A stretch of 64,000 nucleotides of DNA from Stereum hirsutum FP-91666 SS1 (lineage: Eukaryota; Basidiomycota; Agaricomycetes; Russulales; Stereaceae), in contig NW_006763134.1 in assembly GCF_000264905.1 (NCBI RefSeq), forward strand, positions 939,712 through 1,003,711, in the 5' to 3' direction. This document shows positions 11,974-24,370 of this stretch, one piece after another. How positions within the stretch are numbered: position 1 is the first letter of the stretch; each line of letters starts with the position of its first letter. The notes under the pieces were generated by a model. It did no database searches. It had not been told where the DNA came from and was given only the letters and a program-made list of their open reading frames with translations. Made by a program: the position numbers and the translations under genes.

Positions 11974-14343
11974 ATGGCTACGCTTCTCGCATTTTCTGCG
12001 GCCTTGGCCTCCGTCTATGGCGTCTCGGCGGCGTCCTCTCCTTACGCTTCCGTCACTGCCAGCCAATGGGCTGCTCTGAACTCATCCGTCAATGGTCGAC
12101 TTGCTACTTCCGTGCCCATTGCCCAGCCATGCTTCGATGCGTACTCTGGGATAGTTAACTCCAATACACTGGCCCCCGACTCAGAGGCTTGCTCTGAAGT
12201 CCAGTCCTTGTGGACCGTGTGTACCATCCCTGCCCCAATTCTTCTTTCCTCTGCTAATTATACCTACCCAGAATACGACATACCGGGTCACGCAATTCGG
12301 AACGTATGAGCAAATTTGGAGTGAAAGACTTAACGGGTCTGCTTGTGACCTTGATGCTCTCGATCCTACCGACCCCGCGGCGATGAACCTCACCTGCACT
12401 CTGGGATCCATCCCACCATACTATGTCAGTACCAACAGTCTACCCGTGTCTTTGTCATTCTGTCTCCAAAGCTAACCTCTAACTTCTAGATCGACGTAAC
12501 CTCCCCAGAAGATATCCAAGCGGCGTTGACGTTCTCTAACCAAACCGGTGTGCCTATCGTGATTAAGAATACCGGGCATGACTACCTCGGACGGTCATCT
12601 GCTCCCGGATCACTGGCTCTGTGGACAAAGAACCTGCTCAACCAAACCTTCTCCGAAGAGTTCGTTCCTGAAGGGTGTAATGCAAGTGTTGGCCGTGCCC
12701 TGACTAATGGCGTGCGTAAATCGTTATCTTTATCGTCACTCTGAAGCTCATAGAATGCATCTTCACAGGCTGGTGTGACATGGATCGAAGCTTACAAAGG
12801 CAAGTACTGTCCGATCTTTAATTATTTTGAGAGTCGCGCTGATGCTTCCATGTATCACAGTCGCGGACGCAAATAACGCCACAGTTGTGGGCGGTGCTTT
12901 CCCAACCGTGGGTGCCAGTGGGGGTTGGCTCTTCGGTGGCGGCCATGGGTTAGTGCATTGTAACATAATCCGCAATATCATGTTTAACGTCCACAACCTG
13001 GTTTCACAGCTTCCTCACTGGAGTCAATGGGGTAGGAGCAGACTCCTCGTTGCAGGTACCTTGTTCTATCTTATTATTATACGCTCGTTTCGAGCTAACC
13101 CCGCTATGTTCGATAGTTCAAGGTCGTCACACCGGATGGCGTATATCGCATTGCGAACGCTTGCCAAAATGAGGATCTCTTCTGGGCTTTGCGCGGTGGC
13201 GGATCTGGCTTTGGCGTTGTCCTTGAGAGCACCATTGCTGCTCACCCAGCTTATGACATCAAAGTACGTCTTTCCGAACCCCTTTCTGCTTCCCCCCTGA
13301 CAGACATGGTATTTGTACAATAGATCGCAGTTATCGAGATCCAAAATATCACCCTCGATGCTCAGTTTGAAGTCTTCCGCGTCTTTGCTGGTCTCCGTGA
13401 ACAACTTGCACAGGAGGGCTGGGGTGGTGCTTTCCTCCCTCAGGTACGAACTTCCCGCATCCACAGGGAGACTCGGTGCCTGACATCTTCGCGTAGTACA
13501 CCGATGGTACCATGGCGGTCACCATGATTAACCCTACCCTCACCGATGAGCAGGCTGCTGCGACGTTCGCTCCGGTCATCGACTACGTCAACTCCATCAA
13601 CGGCACGGACGGAATCCTCGTCACCGCCAACGGCTTTGTTCCAGGCGGATCTTACCTCTACCTCCAGGGTAAGCGCACATTCACGCATCTTATCTACTTA
13701 GCAAGAGACTGATTAGTCCACTTGTCTCGTTCGCTCTCCCAGAGAACTACATCTCCACGGTCCCCGTTGGTCTTGGCGCCTTCATCGGTTCCCGTCTCCT
13801 TCCCCTCTCTTCGTTCACCTCCAACTCCTCCCTGGACGAACTCATCACCGCCATGAAGTCCGGTCTCGAAAAGGTTGGCCCTGGTGAATGGCCTCCCATG
13901 GAAATCCTCATGGACACGCCTTTGCTCACGCCGGACAGCAACAACGAGACCAGCGTCAACCCGGTCTGGAGGTCCAGTGCGTTTGTGATGGTCTACGGGG
14001 TCAGCTACGAGTATAATGCGACGGCTGCGGATGAGTTGGCGTTGATGCAGACGGTGCATGATGCCTTGGACTATGTTCGGGCTGTCACCCCCGGAAGCGG
14101 GGAGTACAACAACGAGGCGGATGTGAGTTTTCTTTTCTCCTATCCACATTAGTGGATAACGTGCTGATCAGTCGATCGACACTTTAGATTCTCCAAGAGG
14201 ACTGGCAGGAAGCATACTGGGGCGTACAATACCCTGCTCTCCTGGCGATCAAGCAGAAGTACGACCCGTATAACCTCCTCACCGGCTGGCAGTACGTCGG
14301 TTTCGACAAGGGCAACTCGATGTTCGACAGATACAATATCTAG
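11974..14343 (+). CDS. Secreted FAD-linked oxidase, berberine-bridge (BBE)-like
   Basis: This is a vanillyl-alcohol-oxidase-superfamily flavoenzyme. The N-terminus ([20 protein letters not shown]) is a signal peptide, and many N-x-S/T sites follow, so the protein is probably secreted or luminal. The FAD-binding PP-loop domain includes [14 protein letters not shown], whose histidine is the usual covalent FAD attachment point, then [20 protein letters not shown] and [15 protein letters not shown]. The C-terminal BBE domain is complete ([20 protein letters not shown]) and the protein ends MFDRYNI at TAG 14341-14343. The length is about 580 residues in eleven or so exons. The second flavin-linking residue of bicovalent members, a cysteine before PTVG, is phenylalanine here (GAFPTVG), which suggests a monocovalent enzyme. 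Such enzymes oxidise alcohols, sugars or alkaloid-like substrates with O2. Here the substrate is unknown. Confidence 0.92.
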
Positions 14344-14994
14344 ACGCTGTCGTCCCCCCTTACTTTCGATGATCTGACTCTCATTACATGCACTTCATTC
14401 CACGCTCTTTCGCAATTATTTATCGTGTTATATAGGGCTCTTACTGTAGGTTTCTAGCTGCGGTAATTAGTTTGAAATATATTTATCAAGGTCTTGCCCT
14501 GTCATTCACATCCGCGAAAGCCCGAGGGCTCTATATCATTCAATCTCACCTCAGTAAGACCGCATTCTATGGTGCACTCTACAACTGACGGGGAAGTGAT
14601 TCAGCAAGCGGAACGATATTCAGCAACCTCAGCTAGGTGCCTTATACATCGACGGAGATACTATAAAGTACTTTATGGAACTGCATGTAGAATACCGGCC
14701 CAATTTGGATAAACCTCAAGACCAGCGGGCCGCGGCAAGTAACATCCTGCAAACGTGTGGCGCGCCACAGGGGCTAATCAAGGCAGCTCACATATCGTTA
14801 CTTTCCCTCGTTGAATCGTAGAGCTTGAGAGCTGAAAGACGGCATCGTCTATATCCGATACCAGTGGAAGAAAAACAAAGACGAAAAAGCATTACGATAA
14901 TTAAAAAAAACATGACGAATGCGTGCAACGTTCGTGACAAACATGCTTAAGGAATGTAAGTAGCCAAAGCACCCGAATCACAACCGCGACATCC
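14344..14994. other. Convergent intergenic spacer
   Basis: This stretch of about 650 bp lies between the 3' ends of the FAD oxidase and the MFS gene. Only short frames occur and none shows a family signature. Confidence 0.6.
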
Positions 14995-17000
14995 TCAAAT
15001 ACCCCCAGCACTTCCCGTCGCCACCGCCTCCTTGACCTCATCATCCCGAGCCTGCAACTTCTGCGTCTCCATCCCCTCTCCACCATCGCCTTCTAACGAG
15101 TTCTTCCTCGGCCTGAAGAATATTGCACTCGCGATCGCCTCCGCACAACCAATCGCCACGATCCACCAAATCGCGCTGCTCACACCATGGTACGACTCTT
15201 TCGGTGTCTGGGGGTCCGTCTTCGTCGTCTCTACGAGGATGGTGGTGACGATGGCGACGTTGACGGCTGAGCCGACTTGCTGGGCTGCGTTGAAGACGGC
15301 GGCCCCGACACCGACTTTGTCGACCGGGACGGAGGTGATGACGCCGACACTGCAAGTACAGAGGTATTAGAATTGATGAAAGAACGTCAAATGTCTGGGG
15401 AAAGACGTACTTAGAGACAAGGTAGGTGACGCTGCTACCCGCGGTGGCGAGGACCATGGCAGGGAAAGTGTAACTCCAGTAGCGTTCGCGCGTGTAGGCA
15501 AACGCGTAGAGGATGCCGAAGACGCCAGCCATGAGTTGACCCGCGACGAGGACCATCTTGGGAGGAAGACGAAGGATCTGGCGAGGGAAGATGATACAGA
15601 TAATTCCACTGATAATACCGGTAGGAAGGCTGAAGGACAGAATCTCAGTCAGAAATGTGGACGTTGGTCTGAAAATCGGTAAAATAAGTGACTTACAAGT
15701 GCAATCCGATCGTCAGCGGACTCCATCCGTAGTTCGTCGGGTAGTAGTTACTGTACAACACCACGGGCCCAATAAAGTAGATTTGGTTGGAGAACGAGAC
15801 CAGGATGAGGATTAGGAAGTTGGGGATAAACCACATCTTGGGCGGGATGAGGGCGCGCTCGTCGCTCAAGCGAGTCTGCCAGAAGAAGAAGACCCCGAGC
15901 AGAAGAAGAGCTACGAGAAGAGGGGCCAATACACGAGCCGTCCCCCAACCAAAAGTGGGCGCCTGCGAGAAGGCGAAGATGAGAAGAATGATAGAGGCTA
16001 GAGTGAACACGATTGTGTTAGTAAATAAAAAGACATGCTATACGGAGCAAAGGCATTTACCAGTCAATGTCGCAACACCGGGATAGTCCATCTTCTTGTT
16101 CTTGGAGTTCATGCGAAGGCTTTGCACTGGGATCAGCCAGATAGATAAAAGCGAGATCGGCACGGCGACACAGGCAATGCCCCAGAATACCCAGCGCCAC
16201 GATGCGAATTGGACTATGATACCACCGATAACAAAGCCTAAGCAAAGACCAAGGGTTCCTGCAGATGCGAAGCTGTCAAGAACAGGAGTAAACTGTGAGA
16301 TCATGGTGAGTATAGAACCAAAGGAAGAAAACAAACAATGTGAGGGCTATTCCGCGACTCTCAGGATCCGTGTACGCGGAGGTAAGCATGGATATGGCGG
16401 AGGGAATGGTCATGCTGGCTCCAATGCCTTGAAGGGCACGGATGATGATAAGGCCGATGATGTTGTTCACAAAACCGGCACCGATCCCAAAGACGCCGAC
16501 GATGAAAAATCCAGAGATGAATATAGGCTTGGGATGGTATATGTCTGATATGCGGCCACTCTGTAGTCAAAATCGTCAGAGTCGACCGCCGACCAATTCG
16601 AAATAAAGTTCAGCTCACGAGCAGGAGGAAAGAGCCGAAAGTCAGGTTGAACGCTGTCAAAATCCATTGTACGATTGCTGGTGACTGTCCGAGGTCTTCC
16701 TCGATCTATAGTGGAAGTTTGTCAGACAGAGAAAACACAAGGAATTCTGGAGGAATTAAGCACGTTGTTCAGACAAATGATCATGCCTCCCGTGTTAAAC
16801 GAGTCGATGAACAATGCAAGGCAAACAACAACGAGCACTGTTGCCTTGCGAAAGCTAGACGCGTTGGGATCGATGATGTGTACCACGGGCTCTGCAGGAG
16901 CAGCAGCCTCGGATGATGGGGCGCTGCTCTGGCCATTGTGCTCAGGCCCTGCGGGACTTGGTGTTTGGAACGATCTGCCTTTTTCGACGGAGTCAGACAT
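14995..17000 (-). CDS. MFS transporter, DHA2 (14-TM) multidrug-exporter type
   Basis: The start at 17000 (MSDSVEKGRSFQTPSP) gives a polar cytosolic N-terminus and then the first membrane helix (KATVLVVVCLALFIDSFNTG). An in-frame ATG at 17096 would add 32 residues but is less typical. Recognisable features are the motif-A-like loop SGRISDIYHPKPIF, the segment RALQGIGASMTIPSAISML typical of EmrB/QacA drug:H+ antiporters, the motif-C-like helix TLGLCLGFVIGGIIVQFASW, a long second half with helices such as SIILLIFAFSQAPTFGW, and the late segment GAAVFNAAQQVGSAVNVAIV. The tail is charged and ends VATGSAGGI. About 550 residues are predicted. In this setting the likely role is proton-driven export of the cluster product or of a toxic substrate. 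It shares a 487-bp divergent promoter with the SDR. Confidence 0.9.
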
Positions 17001-17487
17001 GGCGGTGATGGGGGAGAGGGCGAACGAAAGACTCAAGAAGAACCGACGCGACGCGCTCGGTTTTCTCTGTTCGCGACGATGATGCTCACCAAGCAAAAGA
17101 CGGCTCAGTCAGCCTGCCACGGATACATCGCATTGTTCGAAACTTCTTGCTTGGTCTGCGTTGTTCCCGCAGAACCGTGTTTGTCCTTGTTATCATTTGC
17201 GGAGTAAGCGCCCGAGGTGGGAGGTGAACAAGGAGTTTCCTCGGAAATGGCCGGTGGCGGCCTGTGGCAGCCTTTTCTGGCCATCGACTCCGCTCTGCGG
17301 ACTCAATCTGGTTTCATTTCAGCCAACAACCTTGTTCTCTGGCTTACTCACTTGTACGTGCTTACCGAGCCTGAGATGCCTTCCTGTATCCTCTGCGGTT
17401 CTCCTTCATAAGGCAGACCAGAAACGATGGCAAGCCATAGCACCGACCCCTCATCGTCTTTCAACTCCACTAAACCATTCCAACCAT
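17001..17487. promoter_or_regulatory. Shared divergent promoter, MFS exporter / SDR
   Basis: The start codons of the exporter and the SDR lie back to back here. No gene is visible. CT-rich sequence precedes the SDR start, as is common near fungal transcription starts. Confidence 0.5.
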
Positions 17488-18616
17488 GTCTGTACCCGTT
17501 GAAGACCTCCCAGTCACCCGCGAGAACGAGTGAGTACATTTCCAACTAGATACAATGCTTTTGACTGATCGTTCAACTTAGTGTCTACCCCGGCATCGAC
17601 CCTAAGCCCCACTTTGAGGGCCAAACCTACGCTGGCAAGGTTGTCCTCGTGACGGGTGCCTCGCGTGGCATTGGCTCGGAGATCGCTCTCTACTACGCCC
17701 GTGCTGGTGCATCTTTGGCTCTCCTGTCCCGTACGCAAGCCGTATTGGACAAGACCAAGGCACACATCCTTGAGGCGGCCCCCAAAGCTCAAATCACCAC
17801 ATTCGTTGCCGACGTCGTCGACACTCAGGCCATCAAAGCCGCCGTCGATGGAACCGTGAAGACGTTCGGCAAGATCGATATCGTCGTCGCTAACGCTGGA
17901 AAGGCTGACCCATGGAAGAAGCGTATGTTCACTTCTTGCAGCACATCATGCGGCGTGATGACTTACATTATTTGTTTTTTCTCCAGCTTTCACCGAGTAC
18001 GACCCTGACAACTGGTGGAAAACCGTCGAGGTGAACGTTCGTGGTGTCTACAATGTTGCACAGTACGTTTATCCTCCCGCCCCCTCGCCATCTACGTCGC
18101 TTAACATGTGGTTCAACCTCGGCTAGCTTCTCTCTCCCTCACCTTGGTGCTACATCTGGCTACTTCCTCGTCATCGGGTCCATTGGCGCTCAGATGAGGA
18201 TGCCCTTCGCCTCGTCCTATGTTCTTTCCAAGCACGCCGTCAACCGTCTCGTTGAGTACATCAAGACCGAGAACCCCAACGTCAAGACGTTCTCCCTGAA
18301 CCCCGGTGCGATCAAGACCGACATGGCCGACAACAACCCTGAGGCTGCACCTTGGCTCATTGATACCCTGCAGTTGCCCGCTGCCACTGCCCTCAGGGTG
18401 ACGAGCGGGAAGGAGGACTGGTTGAACGGAAAGTCAGTATCTTCCTGTCGTTGTCTGCCGTCCGTATCCATTGCAATGATTTGTTTGCTGACCGTGATTT
18501 ATGGTACGTCTAGATACCTTTCTGCCAACTGGAACCTCGACGAGGTCGAGCAGAAGTGGAAGGAGAAGATCATCGCTGAAGACGCTCTCGTCAACCGTCT
18601 TCACGTCCCTGTCTAA
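17488..18616 (+). CDS. Short-chain dehydrogenase/reductase (classical SDR)
   Basis: The start MSVPVEDLPVTREN is followed by a short intron and then the core. Cofactor motif TGASRGIG sits after KVVLV; the second structural motif reads IVVANAG; the catalytic set includes Ser in VIGSIGAQ and the YxxxK motif in SSYVLSKHAV; the NPG motif (SLNPGAIKTDM) follows. The C-terminus ends ALVNRLHVPV at TAA 18614-18616. About 290 residues come from five or six exons, normal for a classical SDR. The residues after the second strand (LLSRTQ) include an arginine, which in this superfamily favours NADPH. It resembles the fungal SDRs often found beside P450s and exporters in metabolite clusters. It probably reduces or oxidises a carbonyl or alcohol of the pathway intermediate. 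The actual substrate is not visible from the sequence. Confidence 0.92.
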
Positions 18617-20110
18617 TGAACTCTGTATGTGTGTGTAACGTCGTCGATGCTCTGTATTTCTTTATCCGCGGACTTTATTGCATACCAAAAGAAATTAGTG
18701 GTTGACTCGTGGCTAATGCCGATTGACTGAGACATCCGTTGTGAAATGCTAGCGTTTACCGATGTTTTACGGGTCGAGATTCCTCGTTCGTGAGTGTGCA
18801 CGCCACAGTGGCGCATGAGTCCGAGTTGAAGTGATCGCTCGGAGCTTCGATCATCCTCATCCCCATCGGTCACCCATAAGTTTGCTTCCGTCGACGCATC
18901 TTGCTCCGAGATCCAACAACACGGCTCTCTCTAAGTACTTCCGCTCTACATACTTGAACTATGCACGTCGATCCATCATCTTTGTGTGACGCGCACGATG
19001 TTCAGCGGTTCAACCACAAGTCGCTGTGGCTCCACAGGTGGAGCAACCACGCCGCAGCAGGTATAAGCTCAGTACCGACTTGAGCTTGGAGTGCCACGGC
19101 GCAGATGTTCGAACAGGGTTTGTCAGTCATTACGGTATGTATTCAAGTTTTCTTCATCGGAGTCGTCATCTCGCGCTATCATACTACACAGACTTACTAC
19201 AGTATACTACAGAACGTATGTAGCATGATAATCTAAGGTATACAATAGCAAGTTGAGCCTTTTCAAAGCGAGCAAAAGGATCGTCATCGTGCGAATCGTC
19301 AACATGAAATCATGAACAGCGAGCGAAAGAGGAAAGCAATGAGAGTTGACGATCAGGCATGGTGAGAACGAAAAACGAAGGGGTATTAGTACAAGTGTAT
19401 AATCCAGACTGGTTGGTCGAGTCCTTGTGACTGCCGGTCGGGATAGAGTAAGGACGTGAAGGTGATGTGCGATACATGTACGAGAGCGGATAAGGAGAGA
19501 TGGGAGAATGCGAGGTGGGAGTCCGACGGGAGGTGCACTGAGAGTACAGATGTGAGTGCAAGAGAGTACAACTATGTCGTACATTGCTTTTGCTAGTGAG
19601 CACAAAACATGAAGTCCTTGAAGAGGCAAAGAAAGGTGAAGACAAGAGAGGCAAGATGAGGCGAAACGAAAAAGAGGAAGGCGATGCAAGAAAAAGAAAA
19701 AGAAAAGAAAAAGAAACGAAAAAAAGAAAAGAAAAAGGAGTGTAAAGCACAATAACCACAGAAGCAAAGAACCGGAATCCACAAGAAACAGAATGTACAA
19801 GAAACGAATCAGGCACGGCATCTCCTCTCGCTCGCCATTCACCTTCAAAACGGTGCTATCTCAAACCTCTTCTTGCGAGGAGGACATGAGACATCTGACC
19901 AAAACTATAGAGGCCCAGAGCACTCTACGACACAAATACAGCTAACTCACTTCCTCGACAAAAGCCTTCGAGAACCAGAATAGAATGCCTCCAAAAATGG
20001 GTATCGTCCACGACACGGCACCATAGACCAAAAGACCAGAGACTTGCAAAGCGCTCACATCTACAGTTCCCGTTCCTTCGCCACAAATAACGACAACCTC
20101 TCGTCACCGG
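18617..20110. other. Gene-free stretch
   Basis: Nearly 1.5 kb between the 3' ends of the SDR and the hypothetical gene at 20111. The minus strand has a 213-codon frame (19207-19848) that is almost only Phe, Leu and Ser. It mirrors a purine-rich plus strand and looks non-coding. I see no supported gene. Confidence 0.6.
19687..19740 (+). repeat. Polypurine tract
   Basis: Over about 54 bases the plus strand is A and G with a single C, in loose units such as agaaa and gaaaa. Purine enrichment extends more weakly back to about 19600. Such tracts can form triplex DNA and often vary in length. Confidence 0.8.
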
Positions 20111-22052
20111 TTACCGGTCCCCGCGCTCCGTCAATCGTCGCCGCAGCTTCGCAGGCCCCAAGCTGCCTAGTCCGTGCGCGAAACTTCCACCTCCGGACTT
20201 TGCACTCGTAGGTTCGGGTGTGCTACGACCGTTCCCTTGTGGAGGACGACGGAGAATACGCTGGAGCAAGGGGCGTTTGGCGCTTTGGGGCTCATGCTCC
20301 GCCTCGGGAGGGGGCATAATGGGCGCTACGGTTGCAGAGCGAGGATGGGAATGGGAGGAATGGTGAGAGCGGTGGGTGTTGGTGGAGTCGGCGTAGATTT
20401 GAGTGCGGGAAGGAGACGTAGAGTAGATTTTGGCGTTATGATTCGTGGGCTGCAGTTTTCTTTAGTAAGTATTCGCGTCTGTGCTGCGCGACTAGGGCGA
20501 AAATGTGGACTCACGACAATTGTGATCTTTTGGCCCGGTCTAAGAGGGGAAGGTGCATCAGTGTGGCGGCTCGACGACCGCTCGTAAGACGATATACTCA
20601 CGAGGGAATAACGTAGTACGTGCTTCCCGAACTGTGACTGTCGCGCTGGCGGTCATCATAGGTATACCCGCCACCACGGTGGCCACGCTCGTCCGGGGAG
20701 GGCGCCCGAGCGTAACGATCGTATCCCTGCCTGCTCGAAGACTTATGTCCACCGTGATTGACCGTAGTGTAGTACTTCGATGCGCCCGTTGTATAGTGAT
20801 CTCGATTATAGGTAGGATCCGAGTACGATGGGATGAGGGGCTGGGATGTAGGAACTTTCTTGGTGGGTGGCGGCTGCGAGCGCGACGGAGAGTGAGCCCT
20901 CTGACGTGATGAGTGCCGCGAAGGCTCTGGAAGGTGCGCTGAGGGGTGCTGCGAAGGTGTACGCTGCATTGGTACGGCGGCTGGGTGCGGTGGGTGCTTT
21001 GTGATGACGGGAGGGTCGTAATTGAAACTGACAGAAGAGGAATGTTTCGATGGTGCGTAGACTATGGAAGGCGGCTTATTTCCCCGCCCGCCGCTGCCGC
21101 TGCTGGATTTGGATAGGGTATGAGTGTGGTGTGCAGGCGCTTGTAGACGCGAGCTAGAATGTGACCCATATTGCGCGCGGTGTTCACGGGCGACATCTAC
21201 TGGTCCAGGTGTAGGGGTTTGCTCTAGTTCGGGCTCAGGGATACGATCCGGATCTGTTATTTCGGGCTTGTTCGAGTATGCGTAGACAGGAGAGGGAGCG
21301 AGTATCTCTCGTGGCTGCTGCTGTTGACTAAAATGCGAACGCGATGGTGAGACGGTGTTGGAGGGTAGGGGAGGCGGATTTGGAGGTGTGTAAATCATCT
21401 GTAATGGTGGATGATTTGTGGAGCTACGCTTCGAACGGGATGAGTGCATGGATTTCGAGCGCTGAGAACCTGAGCCTTGACCCTGAGGATCAACAGACAT
21501 GTACGGGCCGGAAGGATGGATCTGGATAGTTTCAGGAGCATGATAGTAAGAAGCCTGCGGTGGTGGCGGGACCATGAGGACGGTCGAAGCTGAAGGCAGG
21601 GATGCAAATGGTGGTAGTGAAGAGTGGGGATGTGATGTGGCACGCGAACGGGTGGCGGCGTGGCCCGAAGCATAAGAAGGATGTGGTGGCGGCATCAAAG
21701 GGGTTTTGGCGTATGGAGAAGAGCCAGGCCATCCGTCGACTTCCTTTCTTCTGTCTCGATCTCTGCTCGATGTTCGAGTCTCGTCGCTATACCCGGCGGA
21801 TTCTGAAATCGGGATATCCGGTCGACCGTCAGGGTACTTGAGCATCATGCGAGGAGGGACAGAGTGAGAGCTAAAGTCGCTATCCGAAGGCGTACTCATC
21901 CCATCGTCTGAGTCATCGACCAAAGAGGGAGGAACAGAGGGTGAGAGGAAGCTACTGGGGTCGTTGTGGTGAACGGTGACCCAGTCCGCTGTGCGCGCGC
22001 GGGCAGAGCGGTACTGCTCAATAGCAGCTGGAGAGGACGTGTACTCCGTCAT
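20111..22052 (-). CDS. Hypothetical Ser/Pro-rich, low-complexity protein
   Basis: A first exon of about 484 codons begins MTEYTSSPAAIEQYRSARAR and is dominated by Ser, Pro, His and Arg. It contains SDDGMSTPSDSDFSSHSVPP, many SR/RS pairs, and stretches such as SSSRQGYDRYARAPSPDERG. It ends STYYVIPS. An intron (gtgagtatat to ccctctag) joins this to PGQKITIV, and a second intron joins that to PTNHNAKIYSTSPSRTQ and on to a basic C-terminus ending RRRLTERGDR at 20111. The tract YYVIPSPGQKITIV is the only segment that looks folded and conserved. The rest is predicted to be disordered, with many possible phosphorylation sites. I do not recognise a family or a function. A nuclear or cortical scaffold is possible, but that is a guess based on composition. 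Confidence 0.75.
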
Positions 22053-24370
22053 CTGGCGGCGAGCGAGTGAGCAAGACGTTCGACGATGACGGGTTTAGCG
22101 GGGTGAACGATGCGGGGAGGGGAAACGGAAAGAGAACGGCAAGGGTGGGGTACTTATAACTTATAGCTGAGACGGTGACCGGTGGAGAACGGCAGACAAA
22201 TCGTCATTTTAGGCCCAATCGGAGGAGCATCTCATCTTCTTCATCTCCAATACTTTATCAATCCTTACCCATCCCCGGCCACAGCAGCCAACGTGGTTGC
22301 AGCGAGGCGGTCTCAACGCGCTTTTTTGGGTAATCCTCCGCACTCCGGCAACTCCCGGTGGACCTCCTTCCCACCCACCACCACAGCCCCCGGCTTTCTA
22401 TCTCACGAGTTGCCCATCTTTCGACAATCCTCTGTATTAGCACAGTCACTGCAGCTGTGTCTCTACTGCGAGCTCTCAGCTCTGCCACTGCCCCTCGTAA
22501 ATCTTAGAGCTGCTGAAGGGCATCCGACTTGTTCCGGACACTGAGGCAGTGAGAGTCGGCATTCGCAGTGCGGGAAGCGCTGCTCTCATCTGGCCTCGAC
22601 CTTTCCTTTCCTACCTCTATTTTCGCCGCTCAGACATATGGCCTATTCGCCGTGCACTTTTGCCGTGCTATATTCTGACAAGATACTCGGTCAAACCTTC
22701 CATAACCAGAACCGCAATGCTTGCCCCTTCCCACTCTTCGGCTTGATCTTTTCCCAGCTGGTGGCCAGCTCTTTCTCCCATCTGACCTTCCGTAGCCTTA
22801 ACAGCCGTGCCGAATTCATCACAAATGGTGAGTCCACCTCCCTTACAAAAGCCTTTTTTGTCCTATATAAGTCACATTCGTGCCGTGTAAGCCGCTCACC
22901 CTCGGAAACGGCAGCCGGGTACCTCGGAAGCAGTCTACCTCATTCACAACACCCACAGAAAAAGCAACGGATACCGAGTTTGCTCACTGTAGATTAGGCA
23001 AAGACGTTCTGTCATCTCTGCCCAGCAGAAAATTTTCTGGTAATGAGCTGAGGACCACAGCACTATGTACAGTCGTCAGGATTCGATCTCCCTCGAGTGA
23101 TTGATCGGCTTTGATGCATGACGAGAGGACAACACGAAGAATCTTCGATGAAATGTCTACGCCGCTCCGTCACATGGGCTAGCCATCACGGTGGGCTCAT
23201 CTTCCGCCCTTCTTGTTTTCATATCCGTGTCTTTCTTCGCAAGTCAAAGGCGAAATTTTCGTCTATGGATCAACGCAAGGCTACGCAGCAACCGATGGTC
23301 GTTTTGACTGGGCAGAGAAGGCATATCTTGTGCCTTCATGAAGTATGTTATATCTCTCAAGCCTTAGCTCGCGACCCTGCTCTATAATTCTCAAGATGCT
23401 CCACAGGACATACTCTCACGTACAATCATTGTCGGTCGATCGTTTATCGTTAGACGTATGTCTGGATAGTCATGGCGAGTCCATCCCGCTATCCTACCAA
23501 GTAACCTTTGGCCATTCAATACGCCACTTGTAGGTCGTCCAGCGTTTCCCTGCTTCGAGAAACAGAATAGGACTCTGGCTTCTAATATATCGATCACGCC
23601 TTTGTCCTATGGTCAACACCACATATAGGTACCGGTCTCAGCTTGGTCCATCCTGGACGTCCAGCGCATAGACAAGCAGGCACGTTTGTACACCTACCAG
23701 GCGTTAGCCACGCTCCAGCTATCGCGTTATGTGCAGGCGCTGAAACCTGTGCTTACACTACATACGACTACTGTGACCTATTTTTCAAGCGCCACGAGTC
23801 GAAGAATCATGCATCAGCATGGTCTCTCGATCGTCCTAGGAGGCCCAACTCAGGCTTCCTCGGCCCTTTCACCGCCCTTTCATTGACAATTTTGGGATCA
23901 CCGACATGCGGTAAGTTCGAAACAGGACTTCGGTGCGCTACCGTTATGACTTTCCCTTTTTCTATGTCTACGGCTATGGGAACTGTTGATAGCGGTCTCA
24001 TTTGTCTTCTCTTCCCGAACGTATTGAATGGATAGCAACGCACTTCACTCGTGCTTTGACTGTGAGAGCCAGAAAATTTTCACAGCAGTCCATTAGGACA
24101 TGTCTGGATGAAGATTTATTAAAGTCGAAGGTTGGTCTAAGCCTGTGGCGTCAGGCGTATGTATGCTTCGCTGAACCCTGGACGAAGCCTCGGCATGCAG
24201 CGTCTCCGAGGTTGTTGAGGATTAGAAAATTCTGGGCCATCTGCGACGAACTCTCCCGGTCCTGCGTCGTACTTATAAATACCGCAATATTACAACACAT
24301 GATCAAATCAGCGCTTTGACTATTTGCTCGGGTTGCGGCTTACCATTCTGAGCGTGAGCATTATCTTGAG
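22053..24370. other. Gene-poor stretch left of the MITE
   Basis: This region includes the promoter of the 20111-22052 gene and about 2.2 kb without a gene I can name. Frames of 60-130 codons exist on both strands but overlap each other and give no domain. A few splice-like donors (gtatgt near 23456, gtaagt near 23912) follow short open stretches, but no consistent gene model could be built. Confidence 0.45.

Noticed and set aside
1..18616. A core synthase (PKS, NRPS, terpene cyclase) for the cluster
   Set aside because: None of the reading frames shows ketosynthase, adenylation, DDxxD or prenyltransferase motifs.
19207..19848. 213-codon minus-strand frame rich in Phe, Leu and Ser
   Set aside because: Its composition is simply the complement of a purine-rich plus strand. 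It has no domain and no splice signals and overlaps other long frames of the same type.
23200..24320. Protein-like short stretches with donor-like ends on the plus strand and a 78-codon minus-strand frame
   Set aside because: Equally plausible peptides appear in several frames on both strands. No set of joins gave a start-to-stop gene, so I treat them as chance or decay.
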